Position numbers and translations under genes: made by a program. The notes below the pieces were generated by a model, which saw only the letters and a list, made by a program, of their open reading frames with translations, was not told the DNA's origin and ran no database searches. Positions 30,773-39,999 of a stretch of DNA of 64,000 nucleotides are shown one piece after another (the first letter of the stretch is position 1; each line of letters opens with the position of its first letter). The DNA comes from Strigamia acuminata (taxonomy: Eukaryota; Arthropoda; Chilopoda; Geophilomorpha; Linotaeniidae): contig OX442314.1 of the NCBI GenBank assembly GCA_949358305.1, positions 41,982,581 through 42,046,580 of the forward strand, written 5' to 3'.

Positions 30773-30919
30773 ACAAACGACATCGAGATCGGATACGTCG
30801 AAGATGTCGTGGATTTGATGCTGAGTCATCCGTACTTGGAATTCAAACTGTACGGATACGGAAACAATAAACCCGATTCGAGGAGCTTTCCGTTTTGGGA
30901 CACCGTTTTGGGACCCTAG
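30773..30919 (+). other. possible terminal exon, unrecognised
   Basis: A frame after a TAA reads NDIEIGYVEDVVDLMLSHPY and later RSFPFWDTVLGP before a stop at 30917. It looks like real protein sequence (balanced composition, aromatic residues). No family is recognised. A (GCAAA)n run (about 30680-30710) lies just upstream. Confidence 0.25.
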
Positions 30920-31529
30920 ACAGATTTTTTTTTCCGGGCTCCTGGCAACATAAATTAAACTAGTGGAATTAATTTATTGTCTAAAATTGAATTATTATAG
31001 GTCTAAAATTGGATTTTTATGGGTCATCGTGAGATTATCGTGGGGAATCTCTTGTTCGAAATCTCGCACACTGTTCCCGACGCAACCACATCATCTCGTC
31101 CTTCTTACGGGCCATGTTGGTAGGACTTTTCAAGTTTCTTGAATTCCAGGTCTAATTTTAAAGAAAGTCGAGCTGTACAATGGATGACTGTACCAATCAG
31201 TCGCTTGTTGCAGCAAGAATAATCAATTGTTGCAAATGTCAACAGTTAAAGTGTTTGCAGCATTGAATATGTGACGACTCTAATTTCTGTAACTTGGTAT
31301 TTATACAATTGCACCCCAAAAGTGAAAATACAATTTTTGGAATGTTGTCTGGCTGCCCCTTGGCTTCTCCGCACTGCACAAGTGCAAATTGCTTGTTCGT
31401 TCGTTTCTCTCTCTACACTTTTCCCTTCCTGTGTACGTGCAAAAGTGATGTTTTTTCAATTTGTTCTAACAAACAATTTCCATGTCCACAACGCCACACG
31501 TACACGGCATTATTGCATTCCAAAGAAAA

Positions 31530-32330
31530 ATGGCGGAATCTAAGCAAGTCAAATTCGCCTGGTTGAAACAACCGCACGGCATTGCCCGAATCCTCGCTTT
31601 CGTAAGGGAGTCGCAACATAAGATACAGTTAATCCTCCCTCCCTCATCCACATTTTCCTTTCACCCAAGGTGTTGAGCATCGCCATATTAGCGCTCGTTT
31701 ACGTGTTTGAAATGACAATTGACGGGCTGATGACCAAAAATTTCGTGCGCGTTATGGGCGCGGGCAACTTTTTTGTAATTCTTTACTTCTTGTTTACGTA
31801 TCTAACGGGAGACGAGGAAGTGGCCAATCGCTTTATCACCGTACGACCGGACACTCACTGAAATTGTCAACGAATTTCCGCCTTATTTTTATTTTATAGG
31901 AAATTTGCTTCGACGCCGTGCACGTCGTTTTGAACTTGGTCGCCGGCGCTTTAGTGCTGCACGGTTACGAAACGGCTCCGACGTTTAGCGACAGCACCAA
32001 CCATTATGGAACGTTGGCGATCGGAGTAAGCCGAATAAGCAGCCGAATAATCCCGCCCGTCCGTCCCGGCTCCAAGTTTTGCGAGGCCAGAAATTGTGAA
32101 GACAAGAAACGCAGAAATGACGACATTTGTGCAGAAATGATAACTTTTAGACTTTTTTAGACCCAAAAAACGAATCGAAATGCATTTGTAGTGAGGGCCG
32201 CTGAAAGCGTGTAGCCGGGAGAAAGAAAGGAGTGAAAAGTAAAAATAAAAAACGTGAAATTTTGCAGATCACCTTCCTCGTCTTAACCGTCGTCCTGCTC
32301 GTGCACGCTTCTCTTTTGAACATAAAATGA
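31530..32330 (+). CDS. small four-helix membrane protein, copy 1
   Basis: Exons 31530-31601, 31670-31840, 31900-32025 and 32268-32330 give 143 aa. All introns are GT-AG and phase 0. Four hydrophobic helices are visible: VLSIAILALVYVFEM, FFVILYFLFTYL, VHVVLNLVAGALVLHGY and ITFLVLTVVLLVHASLL. Both termini are predicted to be cytosolic. The layout resembles MARVEL-type and snakeskin-like junction proteins of arthropods, but this is only a pattern match. It is a tandem duplicate of the next gene, with the same exon-intron plan. Confidence 0.75.
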
Positions 32331-32465
32331 ACCGATCGGGTGTAAGTGTAATAAACTGAAGTAATAAAGTGAAAAGAAATGTGTCATATTGTCATGTGTG
32401 TTTGTCGTGTTGTCGAACAATAGGCAAGGCGCGCATTGTTGCGCAATATACGATGAAATGTAAAG

Positions 32466-33202
32466 ATGGTAGAAGTGAATTTGGACTGGTTGACGGGTCC
32501 CATAGCATACACCAAAAGCATATCATTCGTAAAGATAAACAAATTGATTCTTTTTGTCTTTTTGATGTTTTCGAATTCGTTTATTTCAGGTATCGAGCAT
32601 AATTAGTTTAGGATTATTCATCGAGAACTATTTCCCTCCTGAAATGCCACAATTTGACGTTTCGTCTGATAACAAGAGCGCCACGATGGTCATGTTGCGC
32701 CGCTTGTGTCTCTTCATCGCGCCCAGCAACACGGCCATTTTACTCTACTTCATCGTGTCGTATATGCTGGAAGAGTCGGAGCCCGGGAGGATCCCCATAA
32801 CGGTAATGTGCCACATTTTGTGCGATTTTCTTCTGATTCATCTATTTTTTCTATTGCAGGAGCTCATATTTGATCTTATTCAAGGCAGTTTGAGCTTAAT
32901 CTCTGGTGGTCTTGCAATGATGAATCATAAATATAGCAATCAAGTTTTAGTTTATGGCGTAAGTTGAATTTGCAATTGAGATGAATCACGCAGACTCGTC
33001 TGTGACTTGATCTCGAAATACTTGCTCTAAATACACATTTATACATCTAAAGACACGTTTTTTTTTTTTTGTTTTTTTTTTTTTAGAGTGTATTCTTGTG
33101 CTACAATTAATGATTTCTGTGTTAAAACAGATTTTCACACTTGTCGTTGCAGTGCTTCTACTTGTTGATGCGGCCTTAACTCTGAAAAGTATTTTGAATT
33201 AA
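32466..33202 (+). CDS. small four-helix membrane protein, copy 2
   Basis: Exons 32466-32528, 32590-32802, 32860-32958 and 33131-33202 give 148 aa. Introns are phase 0 at the same positions as in copy 1, 136 bp upstream. Matching segments: VSSIISLGLFIENYF, AILLYFIVSYML, LIFDLIQGSLSLISGGLAM and IFTLVVAVLLLVDAAL. The loop after helix 1 is longer than in copy 1. Sequence similarity is modest, so the duplication is old. The function is unknown; the shared plan supports both being real genes. Confidence 0.75.
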
Positions 33203-33380
33203 TATTAAAGTGATCGATGGTGTAGCTATTATACCCATATGTAATACACACAATTCTCTCTCTCTCGGTTCTTTTTATTCAATAATTTCATTTCCAAACA
33301 ACGAAATTCTTCTGAGTGAGTGTGTATGTGTGTTTGAGATAAACACAACGAACTGTTTGTTTTCGAGTTGTTTTTAAAAA

Positions 33381-33537
33381 CTCGCTTTTCGGGCCAGATA
33401 GACATACTCATGCGATAAGTAAACGATTTTTCACGTCATTTTACGCCAATCGACGTGAAATGACGTGAAAAATCGTTTAATTATCTCATTTATAGGTCTA
33501 ACTGGCACGGTTTCGGAGATACGACCCGAAAAGCGAG
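33381..33537. repeat. fold-back (MITE-like) repeat
   Basis: Outer arms CTCGCTTTTCGGG (33381-33393) and CCCGAAAAGCGAG (33525-33537), and inner arms of 21 bp (33421-33441 and 33458-33478) are perfect inverted complements. One side has about 20 extra bases. It lies between the membrane-protein pair and Pdhx. No transposase relation is known. Confidence 0.75.
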
Positions 33538-33850
33538 ATTTTAGAGGAAAAAAGTGGTCAGAAAACACGAGTCGCTACTGACCAAACACCGAATTTGAAA
33601 AAGAAGTAAAAACCTATTCAAACTTGCTGAAATGGATCTTAAAAGAAGCTAAAACCTCGTCAATGTCTACAACCCTAATTCTATAACAAGCACATTATTA
33701 ACAATCATTTAATTGGCAACACAATCCTCACAGCAAAAGCCAAACATTTATTACAAACAACATAATAAAATAAAAATATAAACAAACAATCGTGCTCCTA
33801 GCATACGATTACACATATTTGCATATTTGCGTGCTAAACAACTGGCAAAT

Positions 33851-36800
33851 TTATGAATTAATGCCCATTCGACTGTCAGGTACACCGGTCATCATCAGAT
33901 TAGGATTCTCCATAAAATCGCGGAAAGCCTGCAAAAACTGCGCCGCAGAATCCTCTTCAATGGCACGAGCATCAAACGATAAATTCACCATCATCCTAGT
34001 GCGAACTTGCAGAAATTCGTTCAACGTTTCACGTCCCGTTCCCACGGCAAGTATGGCGCATTGCGGCGGGTTGATAATGGCAGTAAATTGGCCGATGCCA
34101 AACATCCCCAAATTAGATATCCTTAAAAAAAATAAATAAAATAAAATAAATAAAATAAAATAAAAATAAAAATAAAAATTATTACGAGAAAGATCCGCCT
34201 TGAAACTCGTGAGGTTTAAGTTTCCCATCTCGCGCCTTTTTGGCCAAAAGCTTTTTAAAAAAAATAAATAAATATGTGAGTGTTTGGACGGACGCCACGT
34301 GGTCGGGGGAGAGCCAGGGGACGCTGTGGACACAACACACACGATGAGATTCACTCCGAAATACCCAAGAGACACAGGTTTAGTTTATAGTAAGCTTTAT
34401 TGTTGTCTAGGGGTATGATGTGGTGTCTCCCAGTGCATTTCCCAATGCGATGGCTACGAATAGCCATCCCTAACTTGACCGCGTGGCACAGGCGGCCATT
34501 GGCCGAATGACACACATGGTCGGAATACAGTTCGGCCGCGTCGTCGCGGCATTCATGGAGAACGCAGGTCGGGCGCGGAGAACATGGACTATCAAGTCCC
34601 GGCGGGCGACAGAGTCGCCATGCCAATTGGATTCGTCATTGCCGCCAGCGTGGAAGAGCGATCGTGGAAGCGACCGTTCACCATGCTGGAAGTTAGACAT
34701 TCTGGGATTAGACATTTTGTCATTAGACATTTTGGGGGCCACCCCTCTGGGCCTCTGCGGGGCCCACCACTTCCGGAAGGGCACTTCCGGTTCCCAATTG
34801 GCGGAGCCAACGGCCATCAGCTCCACCTGGTGCGGGGGACCGCGCCAGGTGGCGCACGAGAGACGCACGAGGTGCGCAAGAGCTGTGGAGGCGCCGTGTG
34901 CTGCAGGTAAGTGACTGACTGAGTGCGCAGCCGGTCATAAATAAATAAAAACACTCAAAATGTGTTCACTCACGGACCCACCTTTACACTGGCCCCGATC
35001 TGCTCCACGGTTAAATTAACCGGACCTTTGACAATAGGGGTGATGAGTCCTCCCTCGGTCGCCACAGCAATTGATATATCAATTTCAGGTATTCGTTTCG
35101 GGCCCTCGTTCGTCCATTGGACATTGACCGCAGGTACTCGCTAAGAATTAAAAATCCAAATCACTTAATCGATTCGTATAAAACTCGGAAACGTTTACTT
35201 GTAACGCCATCGCGACACCTTTGACGACAAAATCGTTCATCGACGCCGATCGATTCTCGCCTAAACACAAGCAAACAATAGCACTAACGTTTTCATCGCT
35301 TTTCGCGGATGTACTTCATTTTAGCGATTTCATTTTAGCGATTTCATTTTAGCGACACACCATTTTAGCAAACATGTCATTTTACCGACACAAAAATCGC
35401 TAAAATGACATGTTCGCTAAAATGGTGTGGCACTAATACTAACACTAATATTAACCTAACCATATAGTTTAGGTTTAATTCTTAAGAAGGGCTAACAAGG
35501 CACCCGCGAACCTAACCTTACTGGTTTTTTGATGCAAACCAATTTTTGAGCCGGCTTGTCGCGGTGAATCGTGTCGCGTCGCTAAAACGTGTCGATCACT
35601 ACTCGAAAATTACCTTATTGTCGCTAAAATGAGCGTCGCTAAAATGACTATAACCGCTTTTCGCATTTCCCAATTACGTTTCATTTCTTTGCGCAAGGTC
35701 AGAATTCCGTCCACGATGCAATCGGTGGCCGCGTACGCGTGCGGGATGGTCGTTTTCGATTCCAACAGTCTTTTGGCGATAATGCCCCGTATATTCGTCA
35801 CGGGTATGTCTTTGTACAGAGTCGCGCTTTGTGCAACCGGGGCCCGGGCTTTAGCTTTCCCGTCCGCCGACGGTTTTGGTGCCGGTGGCGGCGCGGCTGA
35901 CGTAGGAATCGGCGCCAATTTATTGTCCTGGACGTGTTTAAGCACGTCGCTGTTAATGTAAACAAAGTTAATGTTAATTTTTATTTTCTTGTGACCAGCT
36001 GCCCACACAGTCTGTGTCACTTACTGTACCTGCAACACACGGTGCTTCCACAGATCTCGCGCACCTCTTGTGTTTCTCGTGCCCAACCTGCTGTGGTCCC
36101 CCGCTGTTTGAAGCGCCGTGTATTGCAGGTAAGTGACACAGACTGTGTGGGCAGCTGGTCACATTCTAAACTGTGTTTTTTTTTTTGTTACCCTTTTAAT
36201 ACCGCATTTTTTGGACCGGTCGCGAGGATTTGACTCGCTTTCAACCCGTATTGGTGCAACAAACTTCGCACTGCGGGCCCAATTTTGCCCCATTTTCCTT
36301 TGGCTGCTTTTGGTGTCGGAGTTGCACTCGCGACAACTGCGGGTTTGCGGGTTGGAGTTGGAGTTGGAGGTGCAGCAGGTGCAGCAGGTGCAGCAGGTGC
36401 ACTAGCTCCACCTGGTGGCATTTCGACGGTTTTCCAATCTTCTCCTTGGCCAACCATCAGACCAATTAATGTTCCTATCTTCACATCTTTGGTGTCATCT
36501 CCTAACTGCAAATTAAAATTTTATTCCATTAATTTTTTTTTGCCCGACAAACACGTGTATCAGGTATTTATTCGGATTTATTTTACTATGATTTTTGCTA
36601 GAGTGCCTTCTTCTTCGGTCTCCATCGCCATGACTGCTTTGTCTGTTTGAATATCACATAAAGCATCGCCAGGATTTATCGGATCGCCTGAGAAAAATTT
36701 AAAATTTATTATTTTGGATGAGTTAATGTGATTTTTAATTTAATTTTCAAACTTGCCTTCTTTTTTCAGCCATTTTACGATGGTTCCTTCACTCATCGTC

Positions 36801-37037
36801 GGGGATAACGCCGGCATCTTGATTGGGATACCTTTGACTGGTGGCAAAAATTGTTTATAAAATAAAATTATAATTATTTTTTTTTAGAAATAATAACAAA
36901 AACGTGTTCGATGCATTACCTCTGAATAAATAACTCGTGTGGAAGTGACTGGCATGTTGTAGAATAAGTTTGGCGAAGGATAATCGAAAAATGTTGTGTG
37001 CCGACGATGCCCTCAAACTCATCACGGAGGGCAACAT
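33851..37037 (-). CDS. Pdhx: pyruvate dehydrogenase protein X component (E3-binding protein)
   Basis: Nine exons on the minus strand: 36920-37037, 36757-36837, 36587-36687, 36192-36505, 35678-35949, 35199-35260, 34982-35140, 34186-34250 and 33851-34121; all phases agree and give 480 aa. In order: mitochondrial presequence (SHFHTSYLFRG), lipoyl domain (MPALSPTMSEG, QTDKAVMAMET with the lipoyl lysine), Ala/Pro hinge, E3-binding domain (IGPAVRSLLHQYGL) and an inner-core acyltransferase-like domain (VTNIRGIIAKRLLESKTTIP, ISNLGMFGIGQFTAIINPPQ). The HXXXDG catalytic histidine is absent (NLSFDARAIEED), which separates E3BP from the true E2, DLAT. The protein tethers E3 in the mitochondrial pyruvate dehydrogenase complex. 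The second intron uses a GC donor. Introns hold a solo LTR and two fold-back repeats. Confidence 0.93.
34123..34180. repeat. A-rich microsatellite in a Pdhx intron
   Basis: Run of AAATA/AAAATA units (minus strand: TTTAT), filling most of the 64-bp intron between the last two exons. Confidence 0.85.
34275..34939 (-). repeat. solo LTR of the Gypsy-2 family in a Pdhx intron
   Basis: 665 bp, starting TGTGAGTGTTTGG and ending CCGGTCATA on the plus strand, related along its length to the Gypsy-2 LTRs but diverged. AAATA-type repeats flank both ends, so the duplication is not certain. It has the same strand as Pdhx, and its AATAAA (near 34400 on the minus strand) could end Pdhx transcripts early. 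The tRNA-Pro D-arm complement is kept (34405-34419). Confidence 0.85.
35317..35650. repeat. TTTTAGCGA-rich fold-back repeat in a Pdhx intron
   Basis: Repeated ATTTTAGCGA words on one side and TCGCTAAAAT on the other form arms (about 35355-35385 and 35401-35431, again at 35624-35650). It looks like a palindromic DNA element of unknown type. Confidence 0.65.
35990..36163. repeat. palindrome made of two facing LTR ends
   Basis: Both ends are the first about 33 bp of a Gypsy-2-family LTR (TGTGACCAGCTGCCC...) in head-to-head orientation, giving a perfect terminal inverted repeat. The left half continues as LTR for about 110 bp. It lies in the Pdhx intron between exons 4 and 5. Confidence 0.8.
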
Positions 37038-37394
37038 TTTCTGGGTTTCGATAAGAGCCGAAATCAGAGAGAAATTACGGATTCACGCATAACTTTGAGC
37101 GGATCCGTTTGTCATTTTATAACGAATGTTTGAATTTTGAGTTCTTGGATCTACAAAATTGACATGATTTACTATAATTTAACTAAACAATGTGTTAAGA
37201 GCACGATTCCGCATTGTTCGATTATGTTTCAGGTTTCATCGGTAGCCTAGGAGACCGGGACCATGGATGTATAAATGAACCAATAGGTGCTGCCTCGTAG
37301 TGAGATTCTTTAAAACATAATTTATTTACTAATAATTTATTTACTATATTTATTACTACAATATATACTTTAGGGATAATCCTTTGAAAGTGGT

Positions 37395-38017
37395 TGTGAG
37401 TGTTCGGACGGACGCCACGTGGTCGGGGGAGAGCCACGGAGGCGCTGGACGCAACACACACGATAAAACAAACCACGAAATACACGGAGACACAATATAG
37501 TTTTAGTTATGGCTTTATTAGATGTCTAGGGGTATGATTGTAGTGTCCCATAGTGTATTTCCCAAGGCGGCGGTTCCTTCGAACCGTCCCTAATCAGACC
37601 GCGTGGCACGGCGGCCATCGGCCGCCATGACACACGAGGTCGGTAATCGGTTTTGGGCCACGCCGCCGAAGTTACGGTTAACGTCCGGCGGACGTGGCGC
37701 AACTGGACGCTCAGGTCCCGGCGGGCGACATCATCGCCACGCCGATAGTTTGGGTTATCTCAATAGCCAGTTTTGGAGGCGGTCGCAACACGACCGTTCG
37801 CCTTGCTGGTTGATCAACAACTCTCTTGTCCCTACGGGGACCAACCACTTCCGGAAGGGCGACTTCCGGGGCCTGATCCTGCTTGACCAAAGGCCCGCAG
37901 CTCCACCTGGTTGCGGAGGACCGCAACAGGCTGCGCGAGATACGAGAGGCGCTGGAGCTGCGCCAAGTGCATTGCCGTTGCAGTGCAGCGACCCGTGCGC
38001 AGGGGCAGCTGGTCACA
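37395..38017 (-). repeat. Gypsy-2 3' LTR
   Basis: 623 bp. In element orientation it runs TGTGACCAGC to AACACTCACA. AATAAA (minus strand, about 37515) is a poly(A) signal. 37524-37539 is complementary to the tRNA-Pro D-arm in the element RNA. Confidence 0.95.
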
Positions 38018-38031
38018 TTTCCCCCCCCTGG
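38018..38031 (-). promoter_or_regulatory. Gypsy-2 polypurine tract
   Basis: Minus strand CCAGGGGGGGGAAA directly precedes the 3' LTR. Confidence 0.9.
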
Positions 38032-38512
38032 AAAAAGGTAAGTACGAGGGGGTACAACGCAATCACTGAAGTGGTTGTTGAAAGTTAACACATCGCATTA
38101 CTTTTCTTTTTTCAGTTTATCAGATGACCATATTTCGGACGAGCCATCAGCTAGAACGAAGATCACCGGTAGGAATGCACTTGGGAAAATAACAACACTA
38201 CAAAGGAACACATACACACTTACCCCCAGGATGGAAAACTTGTACAATTTAAACACTATTGAAAAATAAAAATGTAAAATAACACTTGTAATTTAAAAAT
38301 ATATATGAATAAAAAACACTTTTTGAACTTTAAAATCTAACATTTGTAGTTATTGAATCCATTTAACATTAAAAGGTAAGTATGCTAATTTTAACACTTT
38401 GGAATAATTAATAATAAAAAAAACTTGTTTTGACAATAAAAAAATTATTTCTGGCACTATAAAAGTCTTAACAGGCTTGGCCAAAATCTCCTTTAAAACG
38501 ACGGCGAAAACT

Positions 38513-39778
38513 TCACTGCAGCGATTTCCCCGGTGTGGGTGGCGTATCGTCGGTTTTTGGCTCTTCTTCAGTTTTGTCGTCGACGAATTCTTCTGCTAGC
38601 TTCTTGCGTGACTTCTTATTCGACTTCTTTTTCACGGCGGTAGCTTTGGGCTCGGGAACGACTGGCGGTGGTGGTGGCGGTGTGTGCGACTCCTCGTTCG
38701 GTGCGCCGTCAATCTGCATCGCGGTCTCGATCGTTGCTTCGGTGGTGACTACATTGTTGTCGCAAACTGGTGGAGGATCCGCGAATCCCTGGAACACGAC
38801 GTTCGTCGGGCGTTCTCCAACCATCGGCGGCATAATGACAGCCGGCGTCGCCGCTGTATTGGCACCAAACATCGTTTGCGGTAGTTGGCAGGCCGCTGGA
38901 AAAGCGATTGCGGCCGCCGTGGCTTTGGTCGGGATCAGGTTCACAATACCTTGGATTGGTTGAGGACCGTACTGTCCCGCCCAAGCTGTTCGTAGCTCAT
39001 CGGGAGTTTTTTCCGTTTGAGCTGGGATTTTCTTAACGAGTGCGCGTGGCGCATTCGATGTGATTGTGGCCGATGGCGCAGTCAATTGCTGATGAGCCGC
39101 TTTCTCGGCGTCTCTTTTTGCCATTCGGTCCCTATGGTCCGCGTGTTTTTTCGCTCTGTACCGAATTTTTGCTTCGGTGTTCACGCTTCGTTCACTCAAC
39201 GTAGGATTTTCGATCGCCACAAGTCGTCGCATTTCCAGCAATTTCTCCGAAATGTTTGGACGGGCGGTCGGTGGTTGGTGAGGAGTTGGGGCGACGGTAC
39301 TTTGTACGGTCGCTTTTGTCTCCTCGGCAGCCTTCTTTTTAAGCACAAATGGCTTATGTGGCGGACGAAGAACCTTCTGCGACGTCGTCGCTGCGGGTTT
39401 CTTCGTAGAAATATTGGTAGAGGCAGTCGGCGGCGGTTGAGAGCGTACGCTCTTTGTTGCCGTTTTCTGTCTTTTCTTTGGGGGTTCCGTCGGTGTGGCA
39501 TTCGCCGCACTCGCTTGTTCCCTGTCTGCGACTTCCCTTTCGCGGTCTGTGCGCGATCGGACGCGCATCCAGTTAATTTGTCGGTGATGTTGTGGAATCG
39601 GCTGACCGGGCAGCGTCATGAACATGACGAACCATTCCTCGAGTGGTTGGTCCACCAGAACGATTTCGTCTCCGCCGCAGTTCATGCACGGGATCCGCGA
39701 TAGATTCCACAGCGTGATGTAGCCGAAGCCGTTACAGATTGGGCACTGAACCCATTCGTTGTTTCGGTGATTTTCCAT
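38513..39778 (-). CDS. Gypsy-2 third gene (ORF3) with zinc ribbon, non-envelope
   Basis: 421 aa between pol and the 3' LTR, same strand. A four-cysteine CX2CX15CX2C motif is at residues 12-34 (CPICNGFGY...CMNCGG). The rest is low complexity: basic, nuclear-localisation-like patches (PPKKRQKTATK, KKKSNKKSRKKLAEE), a Pro/Ala-rich centre, a hydrophobic-tending segment (NLIPTKATAAAIAFPAACQL) and a polyproline run. There is no signal peptide or membrane anchor, so it is not an envelope. It shows no visible relation to the Gypsy-1 third gene. It may bind nucleic acid in the nucleus; that is inference. Confidence 0.75.
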   Translation of the reverse strand: MENHRNNEWVQCPICNGFGYITLWNLSRIPCMNCGGDEIVLVDQPLEEWFVMFMTLPGQPIPQHHRQINWMRVRSRTDREREVADREQASAANATPTEPPKKRQKTATKSVRSQPPPTASTNISTKKPAATTSQKVLRPPHKPFVLKKKAAEETKATVQSTVAPTPHQPPTARPNISEKLLEMRRLVAIENPTLSERSVNTEAKIRYRAKKHADHRDRMAKRDAEKAAHQQLTAPSATITSNAPRALVKKIPAQTEKTPDELRTAWAGQYGPQPIQGIVNLIPTKATAAAIAFPAACQLPQTMFGANTAATPAVIMPPMVGERPTNVVFQGFADPPPVCDNNVVTTEATIETAMQIDGAPNEESHTPPPPPPVVPEPKATAVKKKSNKKSRKKLAEEFVDDKTEEEPKTDDTPPTPGKSLQ

Positions 39779-39999
39779 CGTTTTTCCAATCTTTTCGTTT
39801 CGATTTTCCAGAGAAGTTCCACACGACTGGTCAGTGGCGATCGCAGCGAATAAGTGATTTGGACAACGAATGGTGGTGGCTAAGTATAGAACCGGAAGAC
39901 GTTTCGCGAACGTTTAATTGGCGTATGGACCGCAGATGTTTTGTAAACAGTCTGTGATTGGTCCAAATGGGTCTCCCGATTTGAAGTGTCACCTAGCGG

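Noticed and set aside
36355-36410. Independent microsatellite (GCAGGT)n
   Set aside because: It is the coding sequence of the Ala/Pro hinge in Pdhx exon 4.
33851-37037. DLAT (true E2 acetyltransferase)
   Set aside because: The catalytic histidine motif is replaced (FDARAIEED) and only one lipoyl domain is present; the hinge and SLIGLIVEEGEDWK-like motif favour protein X.
36960-37092. Plus-strand frame LCADDALKLITEGNIFWVSI over Pdhx exon 1, as an exon of a second gene
   Set aside because: It is short, lacks an acceptor and overlaps the well-supported presequence exon on the other strand; probably chance.
37395-38017. Two separate solo LTRs at 37395 and 47556
   Set aside because: Primer site, purine tract, matching orientation and the shared TGGT duplication show that they are the two LTRs of one element.
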